Notes: generated from the sequence alone by a model not told the origin. 64,000 nucleotides of DNA from Branchiostoma belcheri (GCF_001625305.1 NW_017804131.1:2523485-2587484); one strand, 5' to 3'; positions 1 through 14,507 are shown, numbered from the stretch's first letter. Numbers and translations: made by a program.

Positions 1-625
1 TTGTACAGCTGCAGCGAACTTGACATGACCAGAAGCCAAGTTCATACAGAGTTAATCCTCATAAACAACCTCACTTTCAAGTCCAAAGCCTTGTCCAAAC
101 AAACATGTCTAGTCAATGTTTTTAATGTACTTTCAATAAATATACCAAACCTGTCCAATAAAGTTTTACAAACAACTCATAATGACCACACAGGACTACC
201 GGTAGTAACTTTTGCTCGCACAGCACAAAAATCTCTGTCATGTAAACATGAAGACACACATACCTGTGTGTTTCCTTATTTATAGGAATCTCATATCTTA
301 AAGCCTAAAGCAGGTTGGATCAAAGAAAAGGTTAGACAGGAAGGGTAATCCTTCCCCTCCTTGTCAGTTTGATGGATGAGTCTGAGTGGTAAGAGGTTAC
401 TTAAAGGTCTCCTGAGCCTGGATTAACTTTCACCCCTGACTCTACCTTAATCCTACTTAATCCCCCTTTAATTGGGAGCTTCCCACGGGGACACGGCTTT
501 GTCTAAACTTTGGCTTTGATGTGTTTTCAGTAACTTCTTGCCCACTTTCCTTGCTCCAGGTGTGACTGAGGCAATGCATACTCCATACCTTCTCTCACTG
601 GCCTCAACAGGGAACATTTGGAAAT

Positions 626-1866
626 CTACTCTCGTGTCCCTAATAAACATACCCCCCGGAATAAACATACCCCCTGGACAAATCTTCAAAGTCTAGTAAA
701 CATACCCTCCAGAATAAACCGTACCCCCCTGAAAATGACCAAATTGACAGGTGAACTGTGTGTCCATGATACTAAAATGTGCTCTTTATTTCAATACCAA
801 TATATGAGCAAATCTTTCACTGTTACATTTAATTAGTGAGTATATATCACTTTAATTAATGAGTATATATATTGTACTTGTTTTGGTGAAATACAAATTC
901 CGTAGGAGAAGCTATTGCATTTTACACTTCTGAAATGCACTTTGCTTAAAGCCTTCTCCTGCAACTTGAGTTGAAAATCTGACTTAAGAGATAGAAAATC
1001 AAGCCCAATTAAGTACAAATATAGGGGTTTAATGAGTATATGTACAACAAAATCCATTTCAACATAATAATTATTTGGTATGGTACATTGTCTAGTCTGG
1101 TCAAAGTCTGGATTCTGAAGAAGAAAAACTTCTGAAGAAAAAAACTTTTGAAGAAAAAAAATATTATTCAGCATAAAATTTTGATTGGTTTCCATCTCAT
1201 TGTTTTTTTAAAAATCGATAATGTGATTGTATCAATTTTAAACGCCCTAAAATTAGCTAAATCGGCGCTTTTACGGTGATTGCGCAATATGGGTGCCCTA
1301 TGACCTTTGACTTTTTACGGGTCATGCTGCTCAGGCGCTAGGCGCCCTCCCCACGTCGGCCGTCCGTCTTGTGGGCAAATTTCTACTTTTTTAGGGGTTT
1401 CGGGACCTAAAAACTAACACCAGAGGGAAAATAAACCACATACGTTTTTTTCATGGTAAATATCGCTAAAATGGACCAGGCATTATTCTGCCGCGTTGCC
1501 GATTTTGACAAGGACTTGCGGCCGCCATGTGCTAAATACATCGATTAGCTACTCGCCTTCCCCTTCGGGTTTGTGGGCAAATTTTTGCTTTTTCATACGT
1601 TTTGGGACTTAAAAATGGACAGCAGGCGAAAAATAAATAATATACATTATATTCATGGGAAATGCCGCTATCATGGACCAAATATTTATCTGTGACGTGT
1701 TGCCGAATTTTGCGGCCGCCGGCCACTTGCTGATGGTGCGGTACGTATGGACAATTTTTTCCCCAAAAATTAATAAACGTACCGTCCCTAATAAGAGTGT
1801 ACCGGGTGGACGTTCGGGCCGAAAAAAATAAACGTACCGGTACGTTTAATCGGGACATCAGAGTAG
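626..1866. mobile_element. Non-autonomous DNA transposon with ~28-bp imperfect terminal inverted repeats
   Basis: The left end (626-653) and the reverse complement of the right end (1866-1839) align at about 23 of 28 positions. Both begin CTACTCT, then share TGTCCC, then TAAAC and TACC. The interior is locally GC-richer than its surroundings, holds a degenerate direct duplication (1368-1715) and has no transposase-like ORF. Near the left end, 'aataaacatacccc'-type units recur between 641 and 735. A 16-bp perfect palindrome (AACGTACCGGTACGTT, 1831-1846) sits inside the right end. I could not find a convincing target-site duplication, so superfamily and exact boundaries are open. Confidence 0.55.
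1368..1715. repeat. Diverged direct duplication inside the TIR element
   Basis: Two units of about 140 bp, near 1368-1510 and 1568-1715, share the same series of landmarks: 'gtgggcaaatttyt', 'gggacytaaaaa', 'aaataaa..atac', 'tcatggtaaatrycgct' and 'atggaccargcattat'-like blocks. Spacing is similar but there are many substitutions. This is an old internal tandem duplication within the mobile element. Confidence 0.55.
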
Positions 1867-3133
1867 GAGGATGTGGCTCTACAATATCTAGTCATCTTAC
1901 TTCTTAGTTCCTACAAAATATTTTGTAGCCTCCATCTTGTTCTATTGGCTGTTTTTCAAGTAAAAATGCATGCCATGGCAATTTTATCATGATTGTATGA
2001 TAAATAATAATAGCTCATAGGAAGTCACCTTTTCTTACACACCCCTTCTAGCATTCTCTTATATTTAGTATCTGATTATGATTATCTATGATCTAAAATT
2101 TTACTTTATCAGAGGGCACCGCCATGGCCATTAGCAGTGACCTATCAAATCTGTAACACATGTACATGTAGTGTAAGTGTTAGAGATGCTGACACAAGTG
2201 ATGCTGTGGTTAGTGTAATGAGGGTGGGGAGGGGGGTCCATGTGTTCTTATTAGATGTAACAGGAGGTCCAGTGTTGTTAAAAGGTGTGAAATTGAAAAC
2301 AATGTGGGCGGTTACGCAGGTTAAAATCATTCAAATGATAGTTGGAGAACACTCTAGGGGGCAAGTGCAAGGAGAACATTTTCAAACCCTATTTTAGATA
2401 TGCAAACTACATAGTAGCATCCCTGTTTCAAGGAAGGAAAATGATAAATAGATTCTGTTGTCTGATTAAGTAGTATGCAAGTTGTACATGTAAGAATTAA
2501 AAGAAAACTCTATATGTTATGTCAAAGACAAGTCTTGGTCTTTTCAGAGACATTGTATAATGTCCTTGGTCTTTTGCAACATAATGTTTTAACTCTTTAG
2601 GAAGTTTCCATGGTTTACTTTTAATGAAAACACTAACATAAACCACATGGTTAATTTGACCACCAATCATGTCAGCCATGTCATCTACACATGAAGGTCA
2701 TGATCACAGTCCTGAAGGTCAGTGTTGCCTACTGGGATAGCAAATCTTCAGCAGGCCGGACAAAAATTACCTGCTGAGAGCAAAATTATATAGATGGTAA
2801 CTCCCAAATGTTCCACTAACTCTTCTATCTTTCCTGACATAATATCACCTTGAGCACTAAACGTGACAATCTTAGGAGGGTCCAGGGGCATGCTTCCCCA
2901 GGAAATTGACAATATGAAACATTTTTTTCTTGCATTTTGAGGGGCAAATTTTGCTGGTTAGTTGAATGACATCTCTTTCCATCTCTTTACACGCTGAATT
3001 GTGTCTGTCAAAGATGACAGATTGGGCAAAATTTTTGTCAGCGAAATTCTGTCAAATGAAGGAAAGACGGATGCTGGCTAGAACACTAATACAGTATGCG
3101 TCATCACAATACATAAAAGCAGAAGCTTCCCAC

Positions 3134-6100
3134 CTCTCTGAGACTGATGGCACCATCATTGTCCTCGTCCACCTCCTTGATCATGGCCTTGAGGCCCAGG
3201 TGGGTCTGAGGAGCCCCCAGTTTCTCCATCATCAGCTTCAACTCATTAAAGTCAATCAAGTTGTTCCTGTCCACATCATACCTGTGGGATCAACAGAGGT
3301 GCAGGTATCAAAAAGATTGCACAATATCATAGGATCCTCTCTATGGACATTGCAACATTGTAGCCATATGGCAATCTTGTACTTGTAAATTTTACCATAA
3401 AATAAGCAAGTGGGATAAAATGTATTATTCATAAATATATCTACTAAGTATACATGTATAAAATCCACTATCATTGATAAACATGGGTCTACTTGTAAGA
3501 ATGTACATGATTTAATGGAGTTCACCAATACCATTATCTTTTTATATGATGTTTATTGACATTAGTGCTTCTACTTACTTAAAAGGTGGACCAATAGAAG
3601 ATAAAAGGATTCAGGGTGAAAATCTGATGTAAGTAGTTTACAAGAGTAAAACTATTTGAAGACTGACTTTATACACAATGTCAATGTATCAGTCAGAGAA
3701 CCAATGTTTCATAAAAAAATTGTTGCACAATGTCAGACATACATTGTATCTGTACCTGCAATCTCTATGGCTGAGTATATAAAACTTCAAATAGGAAAAT
3801 AGACGTTTTCTTGAACATGTACTCTAAACCATATGAAACTGTATTCTAAACAGGTTTTCTTCTTTGACTGATTGAAGTGCTTCCCAGTTGTTTATTACGG
3901 ATCATAACATTTGTTTAACTCCTGCACTTAGTAGTCAAGTCCACGATCCTTCCTAATCACACCTAATCCCCTATAGACAACCCCAGGGCCTGTGCACACT
4001 GGTATCATTGCCATGGGAGGACTTCTTACCACTGCATTCTTGGCCCTCCTGGAATCTACATCAATCTTCTGGGAGTCATAACACTGCCTTTACACCCCCA
4101 AATGAACGTAAATATCAGGCCCCAGCCATCAGACGTGGGCAATGCAGGGAGACCTTAGGTTAAACAAAGTGATGAGAGGTGTTTTTGTTGGCAGGAAGAC
4201 TGCAGGAAGCCATGATTTTTCTTGGACATCGACATTTTGGCAGCTGGAATCAAAACGTCTTTGACTAAAGAAGAGCCGGTGTAGAAATGTGAGCAACATT
4301 AACAACATTAACTCTGTCATCAATATTTGCAAGGTGTCTGCTTTGACAGCTTGAACTATGGCATATATTTCTCTCTCATCTGAAAGCTATTACGTGAAAT
4401 CCAGACAAACTTCTGTCCAATCAGAGTTGGGATCTGACCACCTACAGTGATGCACCATGGGAAGGTAGGGAAGGTGACATCTTGGTATTCCTGGGATGTC
4501 GAAGTAGTCTGGGTGGCATCCAACTTGCAACAGGGCTCCTTACACTCGCTAGAAATAAAGCTTCGAAAAACGATTTTAGGGAGTGAGTATGGGAGCCCTG
4601 GTATAAAAATGATGGTGCCCTAGCTACTGTCTAAAACAGTGAACTATACTAAAAATCAGGCAGGTTCACAAATCCCATGGAACATTCAGCACCTCAAGGT
4701 TAAAGGGGCAAGTCTCCACGGCCTCAAGAACACTAGTCTAATCTGATTTACTGAACCCCTGCATGTAATAAGAGAGAAACTGGAAGTGACCTGTGTTGGC
4801 ATGGTGAGACGCAGGAGGCATGTAGTAAATACCTAGTACAGGCACAAATCAAATAATGTCCAATATGGGGCACTGCAGGGTTGCACCTGAGTACATGTGT
4901 TTGGAATACAGCAGGTGGTTTACATAGCATTGAACTTGACTTCAACTCTAAGGAAAGGTAAGTGGAGTTTTCAAGCAAACTATGAACAAACAAAAAAAGT
5001 TATCAAAGTTGACTGAAAAGTTTAGAATGACACTGGCAAACATGTACCATGGCCAAAGATTTCAAATTACTACTTAGCATCACACCAATATACCAAATTG
5101 CACATCTCCCATTGAAAGCCTTAAGAAAGTGCAAAATTTGTGAGTGCTTTCGCACCTAAATTTTCCACTTCAAGAAAAGTGACAAAGGTTACAGAGGAAT
5201 GCACCCATTTAATCTTAATTCATCTCGTTTGTCTCTATCTTTTCACAAGGCCATTAAAGCAATGACAGCACAGGAAGGCAATGACAGCACAGGAAGGCAC
5301 TAGAACAGAAATAGCCCTGTGTTAATTGTTAATGACATGCCATCGATCTAGCTTCCAAATTGGCTGACTGCCGCCCTATTTCTGAGGTAATGTTATCAAA
5401 CGAGAAGAATGAATTAGATAATGGCTTGGGATAATGGCCTGGTTTTACCATGGTAATTATCCGAGGATGTGAAAGGGGTTATGGTTAAGCCAAAATGAAG
5501 TTCAAGTCAGGATTTCTACTTAATTATGTACTTGTTAACCTTAGCTTCTTCTTGCTGGGTTTGCCTTTTAGCAGCGAATGTGTACTGCTTATTTGGGAAG
5601 ACTAACATATTGCCATACCAAAAACTGTGTTTGGCTTCAAAGGAGTGCTTCTATCCTCAATAATTGGCTTTGATACAAACAATTTGCCAGAATTGACTAC
5701 ATCATGTATAAGCACACATTACACGAATGTTTGCAGGCTTCGGTTAACGTTTCTCTGATCAGCTTTAACTTTTGACGCGACTCCCTCTGCACCCCATCAC
5801 CACAGGGAGTCCAACACTTACAAAGTGGCAAGGACGTGTGGTATTGACAGCTCACAGGTGTTGCAGCCCCCAAGACAATGGCAAGGAGACGGGCTCTTTA
5901 TTCTGATAGAAACGTCCGAGGAGATATCTTTGTGTTGGGCACTGTTGGTGGTGATCTATTGTGTACTTGGCTGCGACTCATCAATATTGCAATGTTACAG
6001 AGTGACCTCCGGCTTAGAGAGGTCACCTGAGGTCAAGATTTTCACTTAAATGGGAAAATGATCTTGATAAATGTTTGCAGCGAAGGGAGAGTGATGGAGG

Positions 6101-9100
6101 CAGGGGCCTGATAAATGCTGATACACATCATGGGGCCTGAAGCCTACAGATAAAGCCAAGTTCAGCAAATATTCTGGAATCTTTATGGGGCTAAAAGAGG
6201 GAAGAGATTGCTATGAAAATGATAAAAGGATAAGAAAGGAGACATTAAATTTGGTATCATACTATAGTGGAAGAACCTTACTGAAGCACATTCAGAGTTA
6301 CCAGTACATGTTCTATCATTAACCTTCTTCTTGCTGATGGAAATTTGTACGGGTTATGGGGTTAAGTAGCAGGGGAAAGGTTAATTCTCTGGATCCTATG
6401 AATGAGTGTGATGTTACAGCACAAGATGGTACACATCACACAGGACCCCAGAAAGAAGGCAAGCTGTCAGCTGTTTCCTGCTATACCTAACCTGGCCACC
6501 TCGGTACATCTGTCACAATCAGGAGAACAGCTTTGCCTGCACTTTTGAGCTTTTCTGGGATGCCAGGAAAAAATACAACCTGGTCCATGTCAATCATTTC
6601 TGTTTAATGAACCTCTGTATACAGCACTGTAGATAGTACCTCACAATTCAAACCTTAAGTTACATTTTACATCATCAGTATAACAAGTTACTTTCACTAG
6701 GGTTTGGAGGTGCTAGGTTGAATTTCAACAACATTGCAATTTGCTAATGTAATCCAGTATAAAGTACTGTTTTATTGTTAGATTTAATAAAATATGAAAA
6801 ATCATGCCAGACATATTTTAGAGATTTAAGGGGAAAGGCAACAATGAACCCTCTGTCAATGGTAGAATGCTCAGTATTTACAGTATGAGAGGAGAGTAGG
6901 GGACTCCATCAAAAGACCTTCAGTGGCTGTCCTTGTTTGGAACCTTTGGAACCAAGAGAACAAAGGCATAAGTGTCATGACCTTCAAACAAGATGGCTGG
7001 TTCTCTATCTAGCTGCTTACAAACTACAATCACTCCCTTCACCACATGACAAGCCCTGGCTGTGAGAAAGCTGGGCCTGTAGGAGGAAATAGATAAGGGT
7101 CAGTTAAGGTGTCACTCTCCTCTTTCTCTGAGTCCATCTTTCAAGGACAGCTTTTCACCATGCATGAAAACAACGTCTTCAGCTGTACATTTCAGTGAGT
7201 AGGAGGAAAGTTTAGGGGGATTCTGTGTGTGGACTTGGGAGGATGCTTTCCCAGTGAAATTTTGGAACTTCTAACACTCTGAAGCCCTATTTTGACAGCA
7301 CCCCTTAATGTACATGTAAAGCCACTGAAATCAAAATTGGAGCTGTCTTTCCCCCTGCTGCCCACCCCAGGTAATTACAGACTGGTGGGTGTGTTACATA
7401 ATATACAATGTAGCCATTGACTCCAGGGGGCTTACCTAACTACATACTACACCTCCAAAGTTCACATATCCCTGAGGGTCGGCGGCTAAAGGGAATTGGT
7501 TTAAAGTTCAGCATGGTTTTCTTAGGCAGCACCACGGCCAGGTCAAATTCCTACCTCACCTCTCAATCAGCCCGTCTTCCCCAAGTAGTCCTGGCAGGCT
7601 CATGACAACATGCATGGGTCTGTTTTTCTTTGGGGGAAATCGAACATGCTCCCTGAGGAACAGCAGATCTTTTTACCAGGAAACATGTTTGGCACAGCAA
7701 CACTTCACATCTGTTGCGTATAGTGCATTTAGTGCATTCTGAACTGTGAAAGTGTACATCTCTTTCTGACATTAAAAACAACAGTTTTCCACTTTCTAGA
7801 AGTACTGTTAGTAGTATGTAACTTTTAGCTTTCTAATTTCCCAATAGACTAGCAGATATTTTACACCAAGAATCACAGACCACAGTACAACAGGATAGTA
7901 CAAACAACCTAGGCACAGGTGGAAAGTAGTGTGAAGTAAGACATACTCCCCCTTACACCGTCTGACATGCTCTGGGAAGAGTAACTGGAGGAAGCTGGTA
8001 CATTTTACTGCTGTTGTCACAATCTAGGCCTTTGGAAAACATCTAACTTGCTCCAAACATCCACGGATTAGCCAAAACAAATCCAACTTAATCTTGTGGC
8101 ATTGCTCAGTTCAAGACCTCTTCAGAAAAAGAAAGACAAACAGAAAGAGGTTCTCTTTCAAGGTAGTCAATATCAGAGGGAGTTTCTTTGACTTTCTTTA
8201 GGTATTGAAAATCTGATGCCCACCCTAACAAGATACATACATGTAACATTATAAGCTGGAATTTTAACACCTTTGTGTAATTGACTGTTAAAGGACATTT
8301 GAAGAGGATGATAAATTTCATACTCTTTAGTTTATGACCCTTTGTGGTTTAGGCCCTGTTTTAGTAAGCACCAGTATGTAAGGGCTTTAGAACTCTATAT
8401 TGCTATAGTACTACATCATAGTACATGTACATGACATGTATATTGTTACAGTACAGTGGAATTTTATGTCCTGTTTATACAAGTACCACTATGATAGGGC
8501 TTCTCTGTATCATTACACCATGGCATTTGCTGTTGTTGTCCTTTATAAGTGCCACTATGGGAAGAATGCTTGCTGCCCCTGTTGCTAAGAATCTGTGTCA
8601 CCATGAATGAAATTCTTGTCCCTCTAGCTGGGCTCAGATCACACTGGCACATAAAGTTCTGACAAACTGTGCCAAATTCCAAAGCCATGACCGCCCTAAT
8701 CAGTCCAAGGTTGCATTAAAAGCTACTTTCCGCCAGTCAAACATGAATATTTATAGACATAATTGACCACAAAGACTACAAGTTTGTAGATTGACAACAC
8801 ACAACTACTGGGTTCTACTAATACATCGATATGAAAAAAGTTGGTTTTGCAAAATTCTATAACAAATTTTAAGCACTTTTAAGCACTTGAATTTGAAACT
8901 CAGGAATAAAGCAAACAAGTACAAGTAACATTACATGTAACATAAAGATAGAAATCGTGAATCAGAAACTGCTATCCAAAAAAATTAGACTCCTTTACAA
9001 GAGCACAACAACCCATTTAAATTAGATAAACTTTAGGCAGTCTGTTGACAGTTTATTTACAGTGTGGTGGCTCCTCCCCTTCCCTCCCTGAGACAACAAA

Positions 9101-12100
9101 CATCCAGTAGTCCTGTCCAGTGACCCAGGTCAGCCACACCAGTGCCCTGACCCTTAGTGACCCTAATGATTTCCTTGTGGGGTTGGCCCAAGATAAGAAA
9201 ATAATTTTATGAATTTCAAAAAATATCCCTTTAGCATGTCTCACAACAACAAAGTAGGAAAATACCACTTCCTTTTCACCTCCTAACATAATAATATTCT
9301 AATTTTTGTTTATGGATATAAAAGCAGTAGATCTAAAAAAATTCAAATTCCAAATACAAGTTTATCTGCAGGCCCCTCATATTTTGTGAACAAATAATGA
9401 AAATCTAATAAAAAATACTCTGCAGAAAAGCAAACAATGCATTAAGCTGACACCAACAGGAACATACTGCTATTTGTACTTTGCACTTTCCGCCAAGAGA
9501 CTGCAAGGTCACAGAGTTATTTTTCTTCCTGTTGGACCGTATCAATATCAATAATCCATTAGGCGCCTCCTGAATAGTTCATCATGTCTGGATATAATCA
9601 AGAAGCCATAAAAGGAAAAATGTCGACCCCTTTGGTTATCAAGAAAGCTCCTGCTCTTAGAAAATAATATCTGTGAACGTGATAATCAGCCATATATATA
9701 ATACATGCAGATGAGCTGTTATCAGACCGACATGTTCTCTTTATCTGTCTGTAACAGACTTGACCTGTAAGCAGACACCACAGGACACGTAAGAACTACA
9801 CTGATAGAGTACCAGTTTTTAAGTAAAGCCCACCAGACAACTTATGGCTTTGTATGCTACACATGAAGTAGAACTTCTCTCAAAGAGCAGTAGTAAAGTG
9901 CTGAAAAGTGACAATTCATACAGTTGACAGAGAACTGTTCTTATTGCAGAAAGCTGGAAACTGGCAGTCTGCATTATTTGTATTTTTAACAAATTGTCAC
10001 GCTTGTATGTGATGTATCTGCTATTTCCATTTACTAAATATAGATGCTGCTGAAAGAGATAAAATCATTTTCTTGTCCAAGAGCAGATGACAGGTCATGC
10101 AAAAACTGAACATCATGCAAATGACATGTGGCCAGGTTTGTTTTGGGTGACTTTTTAAAATTTTCATTAATTGTTGATCGTTGTTGCTGTTGTTTTATGC
10201 TGTTGTTACACACAGGTTATTCCAATGTTATGGGGTAGAGCACACCTTGGCAGGTACTTTTGTTTTCAAAATAACACCTGTGAAACCAGTTATGCTACTA
10301 CCTGTAGCAAACCCTTAATTAAGGCCTCAGGCATTTGTTAAAGTAGGGGCCTGTAAATTATGCTGTAAACATTACCACAAGGCGCTCTGCCAAGCAAGCT
10401 TGTATGTGCATCATGCATGGATATGATCCCCATCTGGCCTTTTTAGATTGCTTTGATAAGATAATTCAATTATCTTAGCCCCTGAAGAAATTTTCCACCT
10501 CAGAGACTTTCGGGATGGGCCAATTAAGAGGTTAAGGAGTCTTCTTCCCTCAAGCTAAATTAAATCAAATTCACTTGACCTTGAAGATCGTACATGAACA
10601 TATTCCTTTAAACTAAATTTCTTCCCCTTGAAGACTTCTGTAATTAACTTAAAGAATGTCTGCTATTGAATATTTGATGAAATGGGACGCCATGCACAAA
10701 AATTAATTTTTGAACACTTCTTTCTTATCAAATCACATTCTTTGAAATCTTGAAGTCATATGCTCTTCCCATATCTCGTAGTGAACGGACTTTGAACATG
10801 AAGTCTAACACAATAACAGCTCTCTAAATATGTACACAAAGTGGGAGTTAAAATCAACAGACATGCATTGTTGCTACTGCTGATATTAAATATCTTCCCT
10901 ATGATCTTGGATTTCAAGAGAACAGTACCGAAAAAATGTGAACAAATTGTGTACCACATATCAGGAGGCTGCAAAGACAGTGTCAAACTGGCCAGGCTGT
11001 ATCCATTTGCCAGACATTTACCATTTAATTTACCACCTTCTAAAGTCAAGGTGACCGAGGACTCACTAGATGGCCAGTTCTAACTGTAACGTTTTGCCAC
11101 CAGACATCTGCTTGGAGATTACCTGTAAAAGGCCCATGGCCATGGCTTAGCACAAGAATCTCAGCCTCATGACTTATGAACATACCCCTGGGACATTTCT
11201 GTCTGGTTCAGTGTACATTCTGACTCCCACTCCCTGGAGATTCTTGTGGTTCCCACCTCCCACAATCCAGTCAGCTTACTGCTCAATTACGAGTCTGTGT
11301 ACCCCAGGGATACCTAAATGGACCTCTTCAACAAGGCAATTAAAAATACATGCCTCGCTATACACTACTACGTTGATATAGAACGTACATTATACCAGTC
11401 AGAGGCAAGAAATCACATATCTGGAAGGTCTTTCAGGTTTGATATCCTATATACTTAAGGTACAAGGTACAGCATTGTGTGTAATGTCAAAGAATGTATT
11501 TCTTGGTGTAAACATATAACCCTGCTTCACATAAAACACAGGGTGACAGAGTGCTATCAGATGGTTGGATTAGTCACAAATGGTGCAGCCCTCCCCCTGG
11601 AGAGACATTACTTCACAGGATAAAAATCATGTTCCCATGTGGGCAAGGAAACAGGATCAGGAGCAACTAGAGACACAACTGTACAAACCATGAGTCATGC
11701 CACATTACCACACTGTTTTTTCCTGTGAGGTTTCCATGCTGGCCTATACATATATCACTATAACACTTGGCACTGCCAATAACATCAACATCTCTAGCAG
11801 TCCAGGCCTTAGAAAAATGCCCATTTTGATTTAAATATTCTTCACACGGTGTACAGGTCATAGGATGTGTTATTGGTGTAAGCTAAGTGCCAGGGGGTGG
11901 AAGGTTACTGTAGGCCATACATAGTGCTAGTGATATAACCCACACAGTGGAAACATTCATAACCTCATAGAGTCATGGACTCTTACAGCAAAAGCCGGTT
12001 AGAAAAAAGGTTCATTTTAAGTAGGATTTGTTAAATCCTATAGTTATACTCTCTAAATCTAATTTCTCCAACCTAAATTACCATCCAAAAAGTATGGAAA

Positions 12101-13007
12101 CTTTTGAAGGGCCTACAGGCCTATCAGAGTGAATATTCGAAATGCATCATATCATTGATTGCACATAGTTTTGATTTGATTATTACAAATGAAATACATT
12201 ATGTAAAATTCTCTGTCACCTTGAAAAATACCTAGTTGTCACATAAAATGCCCTCGACAAAGGAATCAATAATTTTACAGTTAACATCCGTTAAACAGTT
12301 GCTTGGTGAAGGGGTGAATAAAAAATGTAAACAAATTCATGATAACTTCCAGCAATCAACATGCACACAATAGCTCATTCAGATACTGGAGTTATTCAAT
12401 TAGAATATCATCTATATATGAGTTAAATGAATTGCAGAAATGTTAAAAAGAAACCAAACAAACAGAAAATTGCTTGCATGGGTGACAAAAAAGTCTTTCA
12501 CCCCCCAGAAAATTATTATGATATGGTTGATCCCGCACTGGTTGATCTAAGACTATCAAAACAAATTCACATCTGCTATCCTTACAAGGAAACTACTAAC
12601 CCTAATGATTATGATACATTGCACCTTACGACCAAAGGAACACTGAACAACATGTAACGTTTTTACACAGGGTAGAAAAAAGTGTGTGTGTGGGGGGGGG
12701 GGGTGTTACTGTAACGGAAAAAAACTTTCTCTGTTGGCAAACACCGGGGATGAGTGTATTTACAGACAAACAGAAGCCCAGATTACAGCAGATAAGTCCT
12801 GAAATCACGCGTATAAGTCTCAGAATCTAGCCTAGTAAGTACTCACGTCTTGAACATCTTCTCGTAGTCCTTGATCTGCTTCCTGGAGAACTCCTTGAAC
12901 TCCGTGTACGGATTGAAGACGTGAGAATTGGGGGAGGGCTCCTCGTCCCCTTCGTTGATGTTGAGCCTCCTCTGGAGCTTGGCCGTCAGCTCGTTGTCTG
13001 CAGACAT
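3134..13007 (-). CDS. EFHD2: EFHD2/swiprosin-like EF-hand protein, partial (first two coding exons)
   Basis: Exon 1 is 13007-12847: the ATG at 13007 opens 53 codons plus 2 nt, with donor GTGAGT. Exon 2 is 3281-3134 (148 nt), entered through CCCACAG and left through GTGGGA at phase 0. The joined 103 residues match swiprosin: the segment EFKEFSRKQIKDYEKMFK, then EF-hand loop 1 (residues 56-67, DVDRNNLIDFNE, with Asn at position 6 instead of Gly), then KLMMEKLGAPQTHLGLK, then a canonical loop 2 (residues 92-103, DEDNDGAISLRE) ending exactly at the exon edge. Family members are Ca2+-binding actin-associated adaptors. The C-terminal helix and coiled coil are outside the window. An invertebrate gene may be co-orthologous to vertebrate EFHD1 and EFHD2. 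Confidence 0.93.
3282..12846 (-). other. EFHD2-like intron 1 (9.6 kb)
   Basis: This is the large first intron between the two visible EFHD2-like exons. It is AT-rich and contains many stop codons on both strands. I see no conserved exon, only short low-complexity tracts (for example G-rich at 12686-12703), a 19-bp tandem pair at 5261-5298 and an interspersed-repeat end near 11103-11121. The several 60-97 codon ORFs inside it show no recognisable family and no splice context. Confidence 0.7.
5261..5298. repeat. Two-copy tandem repeat, 19-bp unit
   Basis: The unit 'aatgacagcacaggaaggc' occurs twice in perfect tandem inside the EFHD2-like intron. It looks like a simple local duplication. Confidence 0.8.
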
Positions 13008-14507
13008 TTTTGTGGTATCCCGGAGCTTCGTTTGATGCTTTTACTGCAAAATTCGTCCCAAGCCAGGCTGAGAAGGAAACAGGAAGTGTTTGGTCCACAA
13101 CGATCTACCAACCCTTCCGGCCACAGGCGCGAACTCAAAACCTGTCTTTATCTTTCTATCTTCTGAAATAAAATGATACAACGACTTGGACCCTTGGAGC
13201 TTACCGTGAAAGAGTTTGGATGATTTCCAAAAAATAAGAAGGATGAGAAAAACAGCTCTGAGATATGACCGTGACTCCCGTGGCCAGGGCTGCAAAGGTT
13301 GTGGGTTCGAAGCTCAGTGCGCTTTGGTGTGATTAGTATGAATGGGAGGCTGCGAATTTGAAATGCACAACGTCATCCATATATGGGCATGGGGGAGGGA
13401 AGACCCGCGAAAGGGATCAAGCGTTAGCTCTCTTTGGGGGGTGGCAATCTCCAAGCAGATGTTGTAAGGCAAAGTTGCATTTTCACTTTTTGAGGGTCCT
13501 TTGAGAGGAAATCATCCACACAGGCATACTCAAGAATAGCCTTAAGATATCCCTTCCACGTCTGTGTGTAGTCGATATCAGATTGACATTTACAGGCGTT
13601 ATTGTATCGTTTGCTGGATGTTAATACAGAGGAAAACGTTACGTTATCATTTCTATTCCAAGCTTTCTCCACCAGACAATTTATCAACTTGACGCTACAC
13701 TAGGCAGGGATGTTCCATTCAAACGTCGAGCGGGATGCATTTTTTTGTCTCCCTTATTTTAATACCCTTTGTATCAAATGCTTCTTCAAATAGTATCCAT
13801 TAAAAGTATGATTCTGTTCACTTGTTCAAAGTCGAACTTTGATTTGAGTACCTTGTAAATTGCAATAAATATCGCAGGCTCATTATGGAGCAGGAAGACA
13901 AATTATGATCGGGGATCCCCCTAGTATAGATAGTGGAAATCCCCTTTAGTTTTTTTAGACGGTGATGTAATACTAGTATTTGGGACGGTCTGGCGCCTCT
14001 GGTCAGCTAGCTGATACGGAAGTCTTCCTCCTTGTGTTTAGGGGGTGTTGACAAGCAAAAAACTGAAACACAGCTGAAATGGGAAAGTGGAACCGTTACA
14101 ACCAAGGACAGTTCCCAATTAGGGCTTCTTGTTTCAGTTGTCAACGCTTCAAACCTATACTGTAGCATTTCAAGTGTTTTAATAACAGTAATTATTCACG
14201 ATTAAGGTAAAATATAGAAATGAGGAAAAGATAAGATATATCAAGGAGCTTTCAAGTTGAAAGCTCCTTGGATCTATATGATAATAATACAAGTATAATA
14301 TATAATAAACTTTGCAGTTGCTCCGATTCTTTTCGTCCCAAGCACCTGTCATCCATCGTTGCCTCACACCTTATCATAATCCCCAAAACCGCGGTTTTGT
14401 TTCTCTGGTAGCCGATCTTGTTTTGACTGGTTTTACGCGGATGTTAATCTTATTGAAGGTCACTTAAATTAACACCACGATTTCAAGTCTCTGGTGACCA
14501 AAGCAAA
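13008..14507 (-). promoter_or_regulatory. EFHD2-like 5' leader and upstream region
   Basis: The sequence immediately upstream of the EFHD2-like start (13007) is GC-richer than the intron, as expected for the 5'UTR and proximal promoter. Further upstream I see one interspersed-repeat end (caatctccaagcagatgttg near 13445-13464) and a near-perfect palindrome (14242-14270). No TATA box or mapped start site can be assigned from sequence alone. Confidence 0.4.
14242..14270. repeat. 29-bp near-perfect palindrome
   Basis: CAAGGAGCTTTCAA is followed by a single G and then the exact reverse complement TTGAAAGCTCCTTG, a 14-bp stem with a one-base centre. It could be a miniature foldback or a regulatory palindrome. 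Confidence 0.8.

Larger units (their letters stand above)
1..3133. other. EFHD2-like downstream intron, no coding exon seen
   Basis: This stretch lies downstream (minus strand) of the last EFHD2-like exon visible here. I looked for the remaining C-terminal EFHD exon (hydrophobic helix then coiled coil) and did not find it, so it should lie beyond the left edge. The stretch contains the TIR element at 626-1866. The rest is AT-rich with no supportable gene. Confidence 0.6.
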
